DNA of 64,000 bases from Sanguinoderma infundibulare (lineage: Eukaryota > Basidiomycota > Agaricomycetes > Polyporales > Polyporaceae): NCBI GenBank assembly GCA_032821775.1, contig JAVLRN010000003.1, positions 3,968,001 through 4,032,000 on the forward strand. Reading direction: 5' to 3'. The notes beneath the pieces are model-generated. The model was not told where the DNA came from. It saw only the letters and a list, made by a program, of their open reading frames with translations, and did no database searches. Numbering within the stretch: the first letter of the stretch is position 1; the number at the start of each line of letters is the position of its first letter. Shown one piece after another: positions 42,694 through 54,557 of this stretch. Both the position numbers and the translations under genes were made by a program.

Positions 42694-43238
42694 CACGGCA
42701 GGCAACTGGGTGTTCTCGACGGGCGAAAAGTGGGTGAAAAGGGGACGCACGTGGTAGTCTTCATGGGAGCTCATTAAGATATTTCTATCTCGGTCAAAAA
42801 GTAAACCGTTAACCAAATTTACGTATGTTTTTGGTCAAGCGAAAAGAATATCTCTCCAGGCACCTTTCCGACCGTCGAAAAGTCTTCTCTTACTAAGGCG
42901 AAATCAAGCAGGGCGTACCGCGAGAAGCTAAATAGGAGAACCTGAAACTGAAAGAGCATTGTCGTTGCCGTGCATCAAGACAAAGAACTTAATCGGCCGA
43001 CGCCTTTCGGACGCGACAAAAGGGGCAAGGACGGTCAGCTCAGTAAAGACTTTTCGACGGTCGGATGGGTGCCTGGAGAGATATTCTTTTCGCTCGACAA
43101 AAAACATACGTAAATTTGGTTAACGGTTTACTTTTTGACCGAGATAAAAATATCTTAATGAGCTCCCATGAAGACTACCACGTGCGTCCCCTTTTCACCC
43201 ACTTTTCGCCCGTCGAGAACACCCAGTTGCCTGCCGTG
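42694..43238. mobile_element. foldback element with two 193-bp near-perfect arms
   Basis: The left arm 42694-42886 is matched in reverse complement by 43046-43238 with only a few mismatches (for example gtttttggtcaagc against gttttttgtcgagc). The spacer is 159 bp and non-coding. Both outer ends are followed by TAG (gtag|cacggc and gccgtg|tag), which could be a 3-bp target duplication. Low divergence of the arms means a recent insertion or arm homogenisation. Confidence 0.85.
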
Positions 43239-44421
43239 TAGGGCGGCGTGCCTGATGGTCCCTTTCGCGCCTACGCACTGGATCGGAACACGGGAGGCGG
43301 GTAAGCTCTTCTCCACCGGGTTGCGTTCCCGCTGCAATCTAAATACGGCGAACAAGGGTCTTCGCTCGTCGGCTTGATCGTGAGTCGCAAACCGACTGAT
43401 GGCGGTCGAAATGCTGACGTTGACCCTCAAGCGCGCAATATACGCACCGCAATGCACCTGCCGCCGCCGGGCCAAAACACTTCGAGAGAGACAGAATGGC
43501 AGACGATGTCTGCCGGCCTGAGGTATAGAGAGGACAGCACGGCGCGCAAGTCCGTCCAACTCGGAAGAGTTTCACTCGAAATGCATCCGCAGCCAGTGGG
43601 CGGGCTGAGCGTCGGGATGGTGGCTGAGGCTAAGCGCAATATCGAACTTCGGGAAAACGGTTAACGGCGAGAGGTGCACAGCTTCGGGCGGGCGTGGACA
43701 TCGCCATCAACTTCACCATTCCCGGCCGCAGTGCGTCGGGGGCGGGAGCGGACAGCCCGTCGCTTCCAACTTCAAGTATATTTTGAACGCGACTTTGCCA
43801 GCTAGGCCCGCCGCAGCTCAGTGCTCAGCAGCGATCGATCAGGGACCAGGGGGGCCGCACAGGTGTCGCAGGCTGCTGAGGAAAGACTGATACAGTAAAC
43901 ATGCTTCAAAGCTCTCGGTCAGTATTTGTTCTATCCGGTCTTGGATTGGAAACAATCTGCATCGCACTGAAACGCCACGACTGCGCGCCGAGATGTCGCT
44001 GCGACAGACAGACACTTTCTCCGTCAGACCCCTGTCTTGAGCTGAAATCATATGTGGTGCGATGGGGGTGTAGGCGTACAATTAACATTGAGAACAAGGC
44101 AATTGTTCCGTCTAGAGACCACTACGACATATGCACGGAGCGAATACTGCAGTACAAGTACGGTGGGTTCATGGTTGATGGGATAGTGATACATGTTAAT
44201 GAGCGACGACGATGTGACGGTGGGCCTGCAATACGATAATTAGGTTACTGTACTAGCGAGTACGGACGATGCAGAAATCTATCGTGATATAGTACAGCTT
44301 GAACGTCTGGGGACGTTCAGTGACGACAGCAACTACGAAGCAGAGGCCATTAGCAAAGGTTTTGGAGGGACAGAGAGCGGTAACTCACCGAGACATACAG
44401 GATGGTCGGAACACGGATCCT
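43239..44421. other. intergenic, nothing recognised
   Basis: 1.18 kb between the foldback element and the low-complexity gene. Short open frames only, no family recognised. Confidence 0.45.
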
Positions 44422-45534
44422 TCACCGGAGTTTGCGCAGCTGGGAGATGATCTCCTCGAAATCCTCCTCGGTCCACCGCTTGCCCTTGCGCTCGCGGATC
44501 CACTTGCGGCTGAACCGCCGCTTCGTGCGCGCGACAGCCTCCTTGGCGACGACAGCGACCGAGATATCCACGCGGACCTCGGCATACACTTGCTCGTGGA
44601 CGTGCGCGGGTGAGCTGGAGGAGCTCCTCTGATCGCCCGAGCACTCGTCGTCGTCGTCGTCGTCCGAGAAGAGGGTGAGCATCGCAGCCCGGGACGCGCT
44701 GCGCGTCGGAGCCTCCTCGACGTCGGACTCGTGTTCGACAAGCAGGACGACGTCCAGCTCGTCGTCTGAATCCCCCTTGCTGGACACAGGCTCCTTGGCC
44801 TTGGCGCGGGACGGGAGGAGGGACCCGGACGTGCTCCCACTGGCGCTGGGTGGACGTGTGCGATTCGGCCCCTCGGTGCGCGGAGATGGTGCTTCGACGA
44901 AGCCGAGGTCTTCCATGTGACGCGCGAGCTCTTCCTCGCGGCGTTTCCGGACGTCGCGGGGTCCGGGAAGGTTAAACGTGATGGGAGACAGCGGCGTCGC
45001 GAACGTCTTGGACGCGGGAGCAGGGCGAGGTATGTCCACACGGATGGATGGCCGTTCAGGCAAAGGGAGGGAAGGCGCAGACACGGGCGTGGGTGCGGGT
45101 GTTTGAGGTTCCGGCGAATGGGGAGGGGGAGGAGTCGGAAGGGGAGTCGAGCGGAAGGATTGTTGTGACTGAGTGCGGTGGACTGGCGGACGAGGAAGTG
45201 GGCGCGGAGGGAGCGAAGAGCGCACATGCAGCCTGGGCGTAGTAGGAGGAGTAGGAAGAGGACGCACGCGAGTCATCAAGGGGGACCCGGCGTAGGAAAA
45301 GCATGCTACGGGCGAGGGCTGCAGTGAGGAACATAAGTAGGGCGAGCTCGTACTTGCTCGGAATGCGTAATAGCTTGAATTTGACGAGGATGAGGAGGGA
45401 CGCGACGAAGCAGGCGAATACGGGCTAGATCCCATGCCCATGTCTTGGAGATATGTCGCTCCGGGTGAGCTGCCCCCAGGACTCGTCGCAGGATGGTACG
45501 CGGGGGAAGCCGGCGAGAGGCAAGCGAAGGCCAT
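44422..45534 (-). CDS. low-complexity protein with basic C-terminus, unknown function
   Basis: Open frame of 370 codons from ATG 45534 (MAFACLSPASPAYH) to TGA at 44422. The frame continues upstream to 45864, but the composition there is not protein-like, and 45534 opens the Ser/Pro-rich body. Order: Ser/Pro-rich disordered half with PLPTPPTTPRLHVRSSLPPR, an MEDLGFVEAPSPRTEG segment after RKRREEELARH, an acidic patch (FSDDDDDDE), then a short globular tail with RRFSRKWIRERKGKRWTEED and EIISQLRKL at the very end. The tail looks conserved and helical, and could bind nucleic acid or a partner. No known domain recognised. Intron-free, unlike most neighbours. Confidence 0.65.
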   Translation of the reverse strand: MAFACLSPASPAYHPATSPGGSSPGATYLQDMGMGSSPYSPASSRPSSSSSNSSYYAFRASTSSPYLCSSLQPSPVACFSYAGSPLMTRVRPLPTPPTTPRLHVRSSLPPRPLPRPPVHRTQSQQSFRSTPLPTPPPPHSPEPQTPAPTPVSAPSLPLPERPSIRVDIPRPAPASKTFATPLSPITFNLPGPRDVRKRREEELARHMEDLGFVEAPSPRTEGPNRTRPPSASGSTSGSLLPSRAKAKEPVSSKGDSDDELDVVLLVEHESDVEEAPTRSASRAAMLTLFSDDDDDDECSGDQRSSSSSPAHVHEQVYAEVRVDISVAVVAKEAVARTKRRFSRKWIRERKGKRWTEEDFEEIISQLRKLR

Positions 45535-47901
45535 CGGGAGAGGATCGTCGGAGAATCGGGTGGGCGACGGGTGTGAGGGAGGAGGAAAGGAGATGGTCAG
45601 CGGAACGGCAGGCAGACGTGCGGGGACTAACGGGTGGGGATTTATTGCGGGGGGCCATGGGTGGCCTTGGTTGTGAAGACTGGACGAATTGAACGTGCCA
45701 CGGCCCGTCACGTCCAGACGCCACTTTCGCGCGTTGATGGGGGCGTGTCGCGTGTCGCGCGCTTCCCATATCGGGATGCCTGTCCAGATCCACGTCGGCC
45801 ACCGGACTGGTTTCAAATTGTCTCCTTGACGTCGTCCTCCGACGTCCTCGCGTCGTTTGTCCACACATCCAGCCCAATCGAGAACCAGGACAGCTTTCCC
45901 AATGGCCGAATACTAAGCATCCAGCCCGGTAGGTTGTCTTAATCATCTCACTAGTAAGTCCTGGCGAACTCACGCCGTGTCTCAGGAGCTTCGCGACTGC
46001 CGCCCACGTATTCGAGGGATGGAAACAAGGGAGCGTACCGACTGCGATCAAAGCGATGTATCCAGGCGCCGGACGAGGCCTGCGGTTCGTTGAAATGTTT
46101 ATTTCGTGACCCACATTGACAACTTGGTGTAATGTTCATGGCGTAGGTACAATCACCGTCTTCGGTTTCTTTCGCCTGAGGTGAGTCGTGTAACACAATC
46201 ATCTACACTTACCATGGTCTGTTCTGCTCCGTCGAAGTTATTGCAGAAAAGGCTGGGACGTCGAGGACTAACCGCCTCAATCCCAAAGCGCATTACCTCC
46301 ATCATGATATGCCCTTCTTCAATGACGACAGTCACTGCGCTAACCTTTGTTTCCCCGCAGAACATTATTCCTGATCCTTCGTTTTCGATTATCGATGTCG
46401 TCAGGTTCGTTGCGCCCAAAGCCATCTTAGAGAACCCTGATTTCGTTTGATGGTCGGTTCCTTGTCCCGATCTAGATCTCATCGTCCAGTGCCCTGTAGA
46501 CTTTGTTCCCGACCGCGCAAATATTAGGCTTGGAGGGAGCTTTCTACGCTCACTACACGGTTCAAAGGTCTACGACTGGGCTGAGTCGCAGCAAGCCGCG
46601 ATGCGCATCGACAACGATCATCATCAGGCTTTTGCGGCTGTCTTTGGAACGAGGTGCGGATTTCCACTAGCTTATTTTCGATCGCACTCACCGTTGCTTG
46701 CAGGCCGCCTACGCTGCCGTCGATAGCCGCGCAACCGTCGCGCACGGCGAGCCTGAGGTATCCCACTGTAGCTTCACGACCGGCGTGCTGCGCTCTGCGA
46801 ACAGCTCCAAACGTCCTACCCCGACCTCCGCTTCGGGCACGGCTCCCCCTCCGGTCGTCCATCAGCCCACCCGAGTGCGCAAATGCTACTCGATGAGGAT
46901 AAGGAGTGGCACGACAACTGCCTCGCCCCCGTGCCGGAAGGGATATGGAACCCAAGCCCAGGAGCATTGGCGTCCTTGCGCGCAGCAAACGTCGTCGTTG
47001 CAGGGGACTTCGACCACTTTTCTCCTTCAGTTCCGATTGTCGTCTTGAAATTTGGCGAGGCTTCAGACAGACATCACATTTTAGTGGTTAATAGACAGTT
47101 CCGATAGTGCGAACGGTCCCGAGTGCCCATTGCGTGCAGTCCTGGGTCCTTCCAGTGTCCTTCTGACGTGCGCTTCACTACCAGCAAGACAACCATGTAA
47201 CCTTGTAACGTTGCTCCAATGTCGCGATGATAGCCAACCTCCTTCCACCGAACGCTACACCGAAAAAGGAACTCACGACATAGCCTCACGGCTTCCGAGG
47301 CTCGGCAGGCCATCGGCGACGATAATCGCTTCAGCAAACTGAACACGTGTCGGGCAGGCGGCAGCCCGAGACTCTGAAAAGATGGTCGCGGCGGTCTTAC
47401 GTGCTCTTGACGTCGAAGCCCTCAGGCTTCTTCACAACGCTATCATATACCGTAAAGCTTGATGCATTGTTGATGCACGGCAGAAGGCGGCCATCTTCTC
47501 GTGCACCCACGGACAGTCCTGGTACAACATTCCGGGGTCTGGAGGACACGAACGCTAACTTGCAAGGGAATCCAGCTGCCTTGAGTAACGTACGATTCTC
47601 CTTCCTGCCCGTTGCGGTGATTGCGCTTTGGTAAGCACGGAAGCAAAATTCATTTACAGAGCGACCCTCCCCGACAAGAACGACATACACATGTCGCAGC
47701 CCTGCCCTGGATCACTCAATCAAACCAATCCAACTCTGCCACCGGAACCCGAAGAAGATGGATGGGTAACAGTGGGTAAACTTAGACGTTCAATTGTATC
47801 CTGCCGGCGGGATCCGACCTGCGCTCGAAAGTCTAGTAGCCGACCAGAGCCGACCAGTCCCTGCGCTCGAGTATCCAAACGACCCGGAAATCGGCGGAAT
47901 C
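45535..47901. other. intergenic with possible degraded coding sequence
   Basis: 2.4 kb. Between about 46460 and 47090 on the plus strand several stretches look coding (IVQCPVDFVPDRAN, RLGGSFLRSLHGSKVYDWAE, EWHDNCLAPVPEGIWNPSPG, LASLRAANVVVAGDFDHFSP) in more than one frame, with a possible intron near 46650-46705. I recognise no family and cannot assemble a complete gene, so it is left unnamed. The rest shows nothing clear. Confidence 0.35.
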
Positions 47902-49757
47902 TCAGAGCTTGGCCGTGAACTTCGCGGGCGCAGTCGCAGGGTTGGGTACGGGTACGGGGCCAGGCACGAAGCCTCGAGGCATGAGCGCACCCAGTGGCGG
48001 GGCGACGCGCGCGCGGAACTCGTTCGCCATGTCGATCATGGGCACCCAGTGCACGTCGGCGTGCGTGTTGACCCACTCGATGAAGCGTTCCTAGTAGGTC
48101 AGTGTCAGCGCGGATTTGTATCGTGTGAGCAGGGGGGCGTAGAGACCGCTCCGAGCGCGGCACGAGGCAGGGTGGTGATGAACATGGGAAATTGTGGCGC
48201 GGGAAGGGAATGGGCGGGGCGGGGCGTTGAGTAGAAAAGGTCGGGGAAAGAGCGGATCATCGCCGCGGAGCGGAGCGCTCAGCCAAGTCGGAAGACGAAC
48301 TTACCAGCATCAGGAGGACGTGGGGACGGCTAGCATACGAATGTCGAAGTGAGCATTTTGTTGAGAGGACTTGAATGAAAGAGTAACATGTCACATACCC
48401 ACTGACGTCAGGATGAATCGTGATCGGAAAGATGAAGTTCTCTTCCTCCCTGTGCGGAGAGCGCAAACAAAATCAGTTCTTCATGCTCACAGCAGACCCA
48501 AACGCGGGACGGGAGGAAAGCGACGGCTGTTCGCACGATGATAATCTCGGATTCAGTGTTCATTGACTAACCTGTAAAGGTACGTGAACATGTCCTTCCA
48601 GAGCTGCTCGACGTCCCGAGCGTTCACCTGTGGGGCACGTTGAGCATGGGTCGTCGGCAGTTATGCGTTGGGGCTCACCCATCCATGAGAGTTAGGGCTC
48701 GACTTGATGAACCTGGTACACTGTCTGTGAGCGCCCTACAAACTCGAAGAACGAGAAAGGTAGTTCGTACATACATCATGGGCGGTAGGTCGTCCAGGTA
48801 CCAATTCCCAGGGATCTCCACGAGCCCCGTTGCGTTCCCACGTACAAGGGGTTTCATCCATGTCTCTGCCTTCGCTTTGTAGTCGATCTTGGTCCAGAGG
48901 TCTTGATCGCGTAAGTAGTAGGCCTGTGAACTGAGTGGAGTATCCATAAGGGGATGCTTCAGTAGCACTAGCAACCGGGTTACTTACTCGCGCGCCATGT
49001 TGGAATGGTCTGTGTAAAGAGGTACGGCATGAACGTCGCGAAGAACACTGGCAGCACTATTTTTAGTGGGTTTGGCAGCATACCGTATTCAATGCCTTTC
49101 TCAAGCAGAAGGAGGGTGCTCTCGCTACTCGTCTCCCACCACGGCGCTACGCTGCCTTTGGGGGGGATGCCATTGTTGAACTCGGTAAGGAGGTCGTAAG
49201 TGTGATTGAGGATGTCGCGCTGTTGCTCCAACGTCATCGAGAGCGGATTCTCGTGGGAGTAGCCGTGCAAGCCGCTAAAACACGCAGCCAGCTATGCACA
49301 CGTCGTACCGGTTCGTGCAAGAGAGCGACGTACATTTCATGGCCAGCATCCCGAACGGCGGCCATCTGTTCGGGAAACGTCTCCAGGCTATGACCTAGCG
49401 GAGAACATCGTATTCAAAACGCAGCGGATATTGGTTGGAAATGTCCGTACCCGGGATGAACCAAGTCGTTTTGATATTGTACTTAGCGAACAGTTTGAGG
49501 AGCCGGGGAGTGCCCACCTCCCCGGCGTACACCCCCTACACCAATGCAGACGGAATCACGAATGTCAAGACATGAGATGCATCGAATAACACATCGTGGA
49601 CGCACCCTCGATATTTCCAGTGGCGAATCTTCTCCCCCATACGAACCGAGCCTGTATGGTCTTCAGAGACAACAGCTAAACGAGGGCGCAGCGTGGCTCA
49701 CCATCCCGCAACAGCGTCCACGTCGACACCGAAACCGATAAGGACCCTGCGCGGCAT
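47902..49757 (-). CDS. polysaccharide deacetylase-like protein 2 (CE4 / HpPgdA-like)
   Basis: NodB-fold hydrolase, paralogue of 23245-24893. Start [19 protein letters not shown] at 49757 (exon 1 is 49757-49702), then [188 protein letters not shown] and [20 protein letters not shown], ending in TGA at 47902. About eleven short exons. The metal Asp pair (GVDVDA), HGYSHE and HPDVSGRPH are all present, so it should be active. No signal peptide, so likely cytosolic. This argues for a small-molecule amide or sugar substrate rather than wall chitin, as an inference. Confidence 0.82.
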
Positions 49758-50774
49758 GTCTCAAAGATATGCAGTCTGGTGGGGTTGGATACTGGGACTG
49801 CCGGCCTAGACTTTGAGAGATAGCGTAAAAGTTCGTGAGATACGGATGCGGGGCTCCGGCGATGACGATAAGCCCCTTCGTGAGATGGACAATTATATCA
49901 GTGCCTAGCCGTGCAAGAGATAGAGTTTGGTGGGAGACCTCACACTTCGGTACTGCACCTCTAATGCCGCAACTGACCACTGTTCGGAAGACATTGGCAC
50001 TTCGAAAGGCTTGCTCGCTCCGGAGTCGAAATCCTGCCATCATAAACCTGCAAAACACGGCTGTAAGAATACATTAGATATGTTGCGGGACGGACCGAGT
50101 GAAGGGTAGAAGCAGACAAGAAGCAGATAATAATCTCAGATATACACCTGGTCGGCAGGCGCAACCGAACAGATCGAGATCGGGTATCAGGGCGCTTTAC
50201 ACTCCCGCCGCTGACGACTCCGAGCCATGTTGGCCTCGTACACCGTGGTCATACTGCACAATGCCGAAAAAAAAGGCTGAAAATTATGGGCATAACAGCG
50301 CCCAGGTATTTTACCCAACTTGTTGTCCCAGTTCCAAACGCTCACTTCCGCTCATGGAACCTGTAACCAGTCATAGCCGACTCAATGGGACGACTCCACT
50401 GATAAGAGCATTCGAAATATTCCCTTCAACGGCTTGATCGCAAGGACTTACCGTGAGTGTCATTTTTTCACAGCTTCAATCTTGATAGAGTCGTCTCATG
50501 TCATTTGTCGTCTAGCTGTCCAAACGCTCGGTTCACAAGTCTTCTCCCCGAGTCCCGGAGCCTTATCCTGCGCCACGAGCTCTTCCTGTCCACGGCGCAC
50601 GCGGTAGATAGGAAAATCGTTCTGTGCAGCTGACTGCGGAGATATCAACGGGACGCTTCCATCACCGCTCGTGTGGCATAAGGCCATGCACCCCGAAGCT
50701 TCGCGAGCGGACGGTCGCTCTCATCTCCACGCCTGCTTCTCACTCTTCCCGCAAATCCTCGGTTCCCCACAATC
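49758..50774. other. divergent promoter region, deacetylase 2 / permease
   Basis: 1.0 kb between two divergently transcribed genes. No other gene or repeat recognised. Confidence 0.5.
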
Positions 50775-53239
50775 ATGTCAGACGATGGCAAGTTCGTCAA
50801 CTCAGCCTCTCATAGCCTAAAGAATGCCGAAAGCGCCGCAAAATACGGGGACAACGAGGACCTCAGTGCGGTAAAGCACGCCGACGATGCGCTCCTCGCG
50901 AAACTGGGCTATCAGAGCGTCTTCAAACGCGAGTTCTCCGTACGTCGTCTCCCCTCCGTCCCGTACACGGCTATGGAGGCCAATCGTACTGAGTCCCTGA
51001 CCTATTGTGCGCTATGGAACGGGGCAGTTGGTGGAGACGATCGCCTTTGCCTTCTCGATCATGGGCGTCGTCGCTTCGGTCTCTTCGACAATGTCCTTCC
51101 CTCTCGTGTCCGGTGCGTCCCTGCTGTCACACAATTTCGCGACACGCCCACGCTGACCGAAAGATCGATGTCTCCACACAGGCGGGCATGTTGGGATGAT
51201 ATTCGGGTGGCTGATCCCGTCCCTGTTCGTAATGGCGATAGCTGCTTCTCTAGCCGAACTCACGTCTGCCATGCCGTACGTCTTTTTTAACACACACACT
51301 GGTTTGTGTACTCATCACGCTGTCTCCACTCATTAACCCTGCCGCAACGGTCTCGATGCTTCACATAAACATGGCATTGGGGCAACTGAACAGAACGAGT
51401 GCAGGGCTGTACTACTTCTCGGCGAAGCTTGCGCCGCCACGCTGGGCCCCCCTCGCAAGCTGGATTACCGGCTGGGCGAACGTCACGGGCCAGGTCAGTC
51501 TGGTATGCTCCATCGACTTCACCTGGTAAGAACGCTTCCTCGTGTTATGCGCAGGGACTGTCATGCTCACTGCCTTTCGTCGCTGAAGCGCTCAAATGAT
51601 TACGACGGCCCTCAACGTGGGTTCAGACGGCGCGATCGACCTAGGCGCGGGTCCCACCTTCGGTATCTTGCTTGCGATTCTGTTCACGCACGGGATCGTC
51701 TGTTCCTCGGCTACGGCGATCCTCGCTCGCTTGAACATTTTCTATGTCATTGTCAACGGTGAGTTTGTACCACACATCTGCATCAGCAAAAGCTCCCTTC
51801 CCTGATGGCTCCTGAGCATTCCTGATGCCCAGCGTAAGCGCGACAGATTGTGTCAGGCTCTCAGGCTGGTCTACTCAGGGACCAGCCTGAGAGCCTGACG
51901 GCTCTCTGAACCGCTTAGGAGGCGCCTCAGGAAGCTCAGGGACTGTCAGGAATTGGTCAGGGAAGTGAGCTTTTCATGATGTGCCACTGTCGTCCAAGGT
52001 TTATTAACGCTTTTGATAGTTGGAACTACTATCGCAGCCATCATTGCTCTGCTCGTTTGCAGCGGCGATCAGAGGGTGTCGACGGAGACTGCGTTCACGT
52101 TGTTTGAGAACAACAGCGGCTGGACGAACGGCATGTCGCGACGCCGCCGTCTCTTTGGCAATAATATTGACCATGACCTGCAGGTGGATGGGCGTTCCTG
52201 CTCGCGTTTACGTCCCCAATGTGGACTCTCACGGGCTGTACGTCGACCTCCGCAGCCTTTTCACGCGCTTGCTCACGGTGGCTCTCCATGCAACAGACGA
52301 CTCTGCAGCCCACATTGCTGAGGAGACGGCGGGAGCAGCCCGCGCCGCCCCCATCGCGATGCTCGTCGGGGTCGGCGCGACAGCTTCGCTCGGCTGGCTC
52401 CTGTACATCGCAGCCTCGTTTGCCGCCGCGTCCGTCCCGCAGCTCCTCGGCACCTCCCTGCCGCTCCCGATGGGCCAGCTCTTCCTCGACGTGCTCGGAA
52501 AGCGCGGCATGCTTGCGATCTGGAGCCTCATCATCGTCGTGCAGTACGTTACGGGCGCCGCGCAGGGCGTCGACGCGTCGCGCGTCGTCTTCGCGTTCGC
52601 GCGGGACAACGCACTGCCGGGCTCGAGGTGGTGGAAGGCGATCCATCCGCGCACGTCCACGCCCGTGAATGCAGTCTGGCTCGTTATGGTCATGGCGGGC
52701 GTTTGTGGGCTGCTTGGGTTCTCGGAGACGGCGCTGTCATCCTTGGCTGGGTGCGTGCTTGGTGTACAAGTGTGAATGGATCGCTCATGCATTTTGCGTG
52801 CAGAGCCTCGGTGATCGGGCTGTACGTTTCTTACGTGACCCCGATCTTCCTGCGAATTACCTCTGGGCGCGACAAGATCCAGAGGGGACCCTTCTCGCTC
52901 GGGCGGTGGTACGTGCCCGTGGGCGCCGTCGCCGTCTCGTGGGTCTGCTTCATCACCGTTCTCCTTGTGTTCCCTTCCGAGAGCCACCCCACGGCAGATA
53001 CGATGAGTACGTTCCCCGCTTGTGCATTTCTCCGACCCACATTCACGAGATCGACTGCTGTAGACTATGCGATCGTGATCATCATGGCCGTGTTCGTCTT
53101 CGCCTCTGTCTGGTGGGTCGTTTCTGCGCGGAAGTGGTTCAAGGGCCCAGTACGGACAGTAGAAGAGGCGGAGGGGCATTCGCACGAGAAGCAAGGCGTA
53201 AGGGTAAACGAGAAAGAGGTCTCCGTCGACGATCGTTGA
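50775..53239 (+). CDS. amino-acid/GABA permease (APC superfamily)
   Basis: Plasma- or organelle-membrane transporter related to fungal UGA4-type permeases. ATG 50775 begins MSDDGKFVNSASHSL, a soluble N-terminus ending ALLAKLGYQSVFKREFS. The first membrane helix follows a splice (LVETIAFAFSIMGVVASVSS). Next are GGHVGMIFGWLIPSLFVMA, AELTSAMPTSAGLYYFSAKL, WITGWANVTGQVSLVCSIDF, CAQMITTAL, ILLAILFTHGI, NVGTTIAAIIALLVC, WAFLLAFTSPMWTLTGYDSA, AHIAEETAGAARAAPIAMLV, LIIVVQYVTGAAQGVDASRV, FAFARDNALPGS, TPVNAVWLVMVMAGVCGLLG, ASVIGLYVSYVTPIFLRI, VGAVAVSWVCFITVLLVFPS and YAIVIIMAVFVFASVWWVV, about 12 helices, with a charged tail to TGA at 53237-53239. About ten exons. All joins are in frame if the intron at 52131-52183 uses a GC donor. 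The intron at 51761-52019 carries a hairpin element. Confidence 0.9.
51852..51899. repeat. 20-bp perfect hairpin in a permease intron
   Basis: gtcaggctctcaggctggtc at 51852-51871 pairs with 51880-51899 across an 8-base loop. The surrounding intron (about 51795-51960) repeats tcagg/cctga motifs many times, as in a miniature element, and is five times longer than its neighbours. Confidence 0.9.
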
Positions 53240-53580
53240 ATGTGTCTAGTCTAACCGTGACAGATACTTCAACAGAAGAAGTTTTTCGACTACGTCGGTG
53301 CATCCCAGCCAAGCGCCCTACTTGGAGGTCTACTAATGCGCCGGCCAACTCCAGTCTCGTTTGGAGCGCATATCGCCACATGCTCGTATTACATCCAAGA
53401 ATATACCTTGCCTACTGCACCGAAACCGTGTCTTTTACCAGAAACCACGCCTCCCCACACCTATCAGGCATTCATCGTGCCGAGACGCCCTAGACATTCC
53501 TGCAACTTAGGGCAATTCGAAGAGACCGTTCTAAACAACGAAGTCGAAGCCGGTGCTGGTAATGCTACTAACAGTACATA
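53240..53580. other. 3' spacer between convergent genes
   Basis: 341 bp between the permease and the hypothetical gene on the other strand. Nothing recognised. Confidence 0.5.
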
Positions 53581-54557
53581 CTAAGGCTCTTGGTAGACAT
53601 CTACGTGAGGTTCATACGGCGCTGCTGTACCTGTATCGTGTGTTTCTCCTGCCTCTGCCGTTGGCGCCATCTTGCGCTGCACGTGCCGCCTTCTCTTCGG
53701 CCTCTCTCCCCAAAGACTTCGGACGATCACCATATACCCGCTCTCCGGAGGCAGGTAGCGGAATTCCGCTTTGACGGGCAGCACATCCCCGACGGTATCA
53801 TAGATTCTTGCGCCTTGCAGCGCCGAGGGCATCAGCCAAGGGTCGCTCGGCATATGTCGGAAGGCTTAGTGGTCCTCGAGGACCGTGCACCAAAACACTC
53901 CTTCCGTCACGGCGTCTGATCCTCCGCTCGGTTCTCCGGGGAGAGTCAAGTGGACGTAGCTGACTGTGTTCAGCCGTCGCGTGTTCTTCACCACCACCTC
54001 GACTGACCCGTTCGCAAAGTCTCGTCTTCCTACTACCGCTCCGGCGACGGCTGGGTCGTATGTATCAAATTTAAACTCGGCGGCTGGTGGGATCTCCTTC
54101 TGTGGAAAGGATGGGCGGCTCGACGAGGCGGAGGCGCGGGGGTCGCGTTTGGCCCGAGACACGGATGAGAGAGAGAGCAACAAAGGGGGAGGTCTCGTTG
54201 CAAACGCGTAAGGTACAGGGATACAGCGGTACAAAATATAAGTAAAACGGAGACTTCTGTAAACGTATATACGAGCGGAGCTGAACGTAAATGAGGCGGG
54301 TCCGAGCGGAAACGTTCACCAAAGCGCCCGAAAGCCAACACCTTCCGTCTGTAAAATCGGGGTGAGATCGCGATGAGACGGACGATCGATCCTTGTTGCG
54401 GTGGTAGGGTGGGGGCGATTGTGACCTCGTAGTAGTGGACGAGTATGTCCTCGTCCTCAGCAGTCAAAGTCGATTGCTCTCGCCAGCGGACGTAGAGCTT
54501 CCGGATAGTGTGGTCCAAGGAGGGGAGGGACGCAGTACAGGGATGCGTGGGGGACAT
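53581..54557 (-). pseudogene. hypothetical protein gene with in-frame stop
   Basis: ATG 54557 opens SLPSLDHTIRKLYVRWREQS and an acidic helical stretch (TLTAEDEDILVHYYEVTIAP). After a probable intron near 54200-54370 the frame resumes with FPQKEIPPAAEFKFDTYDPA, VEVVVKNTRRLNTVSYVHLT and EGVFWCTVLEDH. A TAA at 53866-53868 follows, and the same frame continues without other stops through PWLMPSALQGARIYDT, VLPVKAEFRYLPPESGYMVI and a basic end to TAG at 53581. The text on both sides of the stop looks like one protein, so I read it as a gene with a nonsense change, or as two short genes. Family not recognised. Confidence 0.5.

Noticed and set aside
52095..53194. Minus-strand open frames of 183 and 321 codons over the permease
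   Set aside because: Antisense shadows of the permease exons, which show clear membrane helices on the plus strand.
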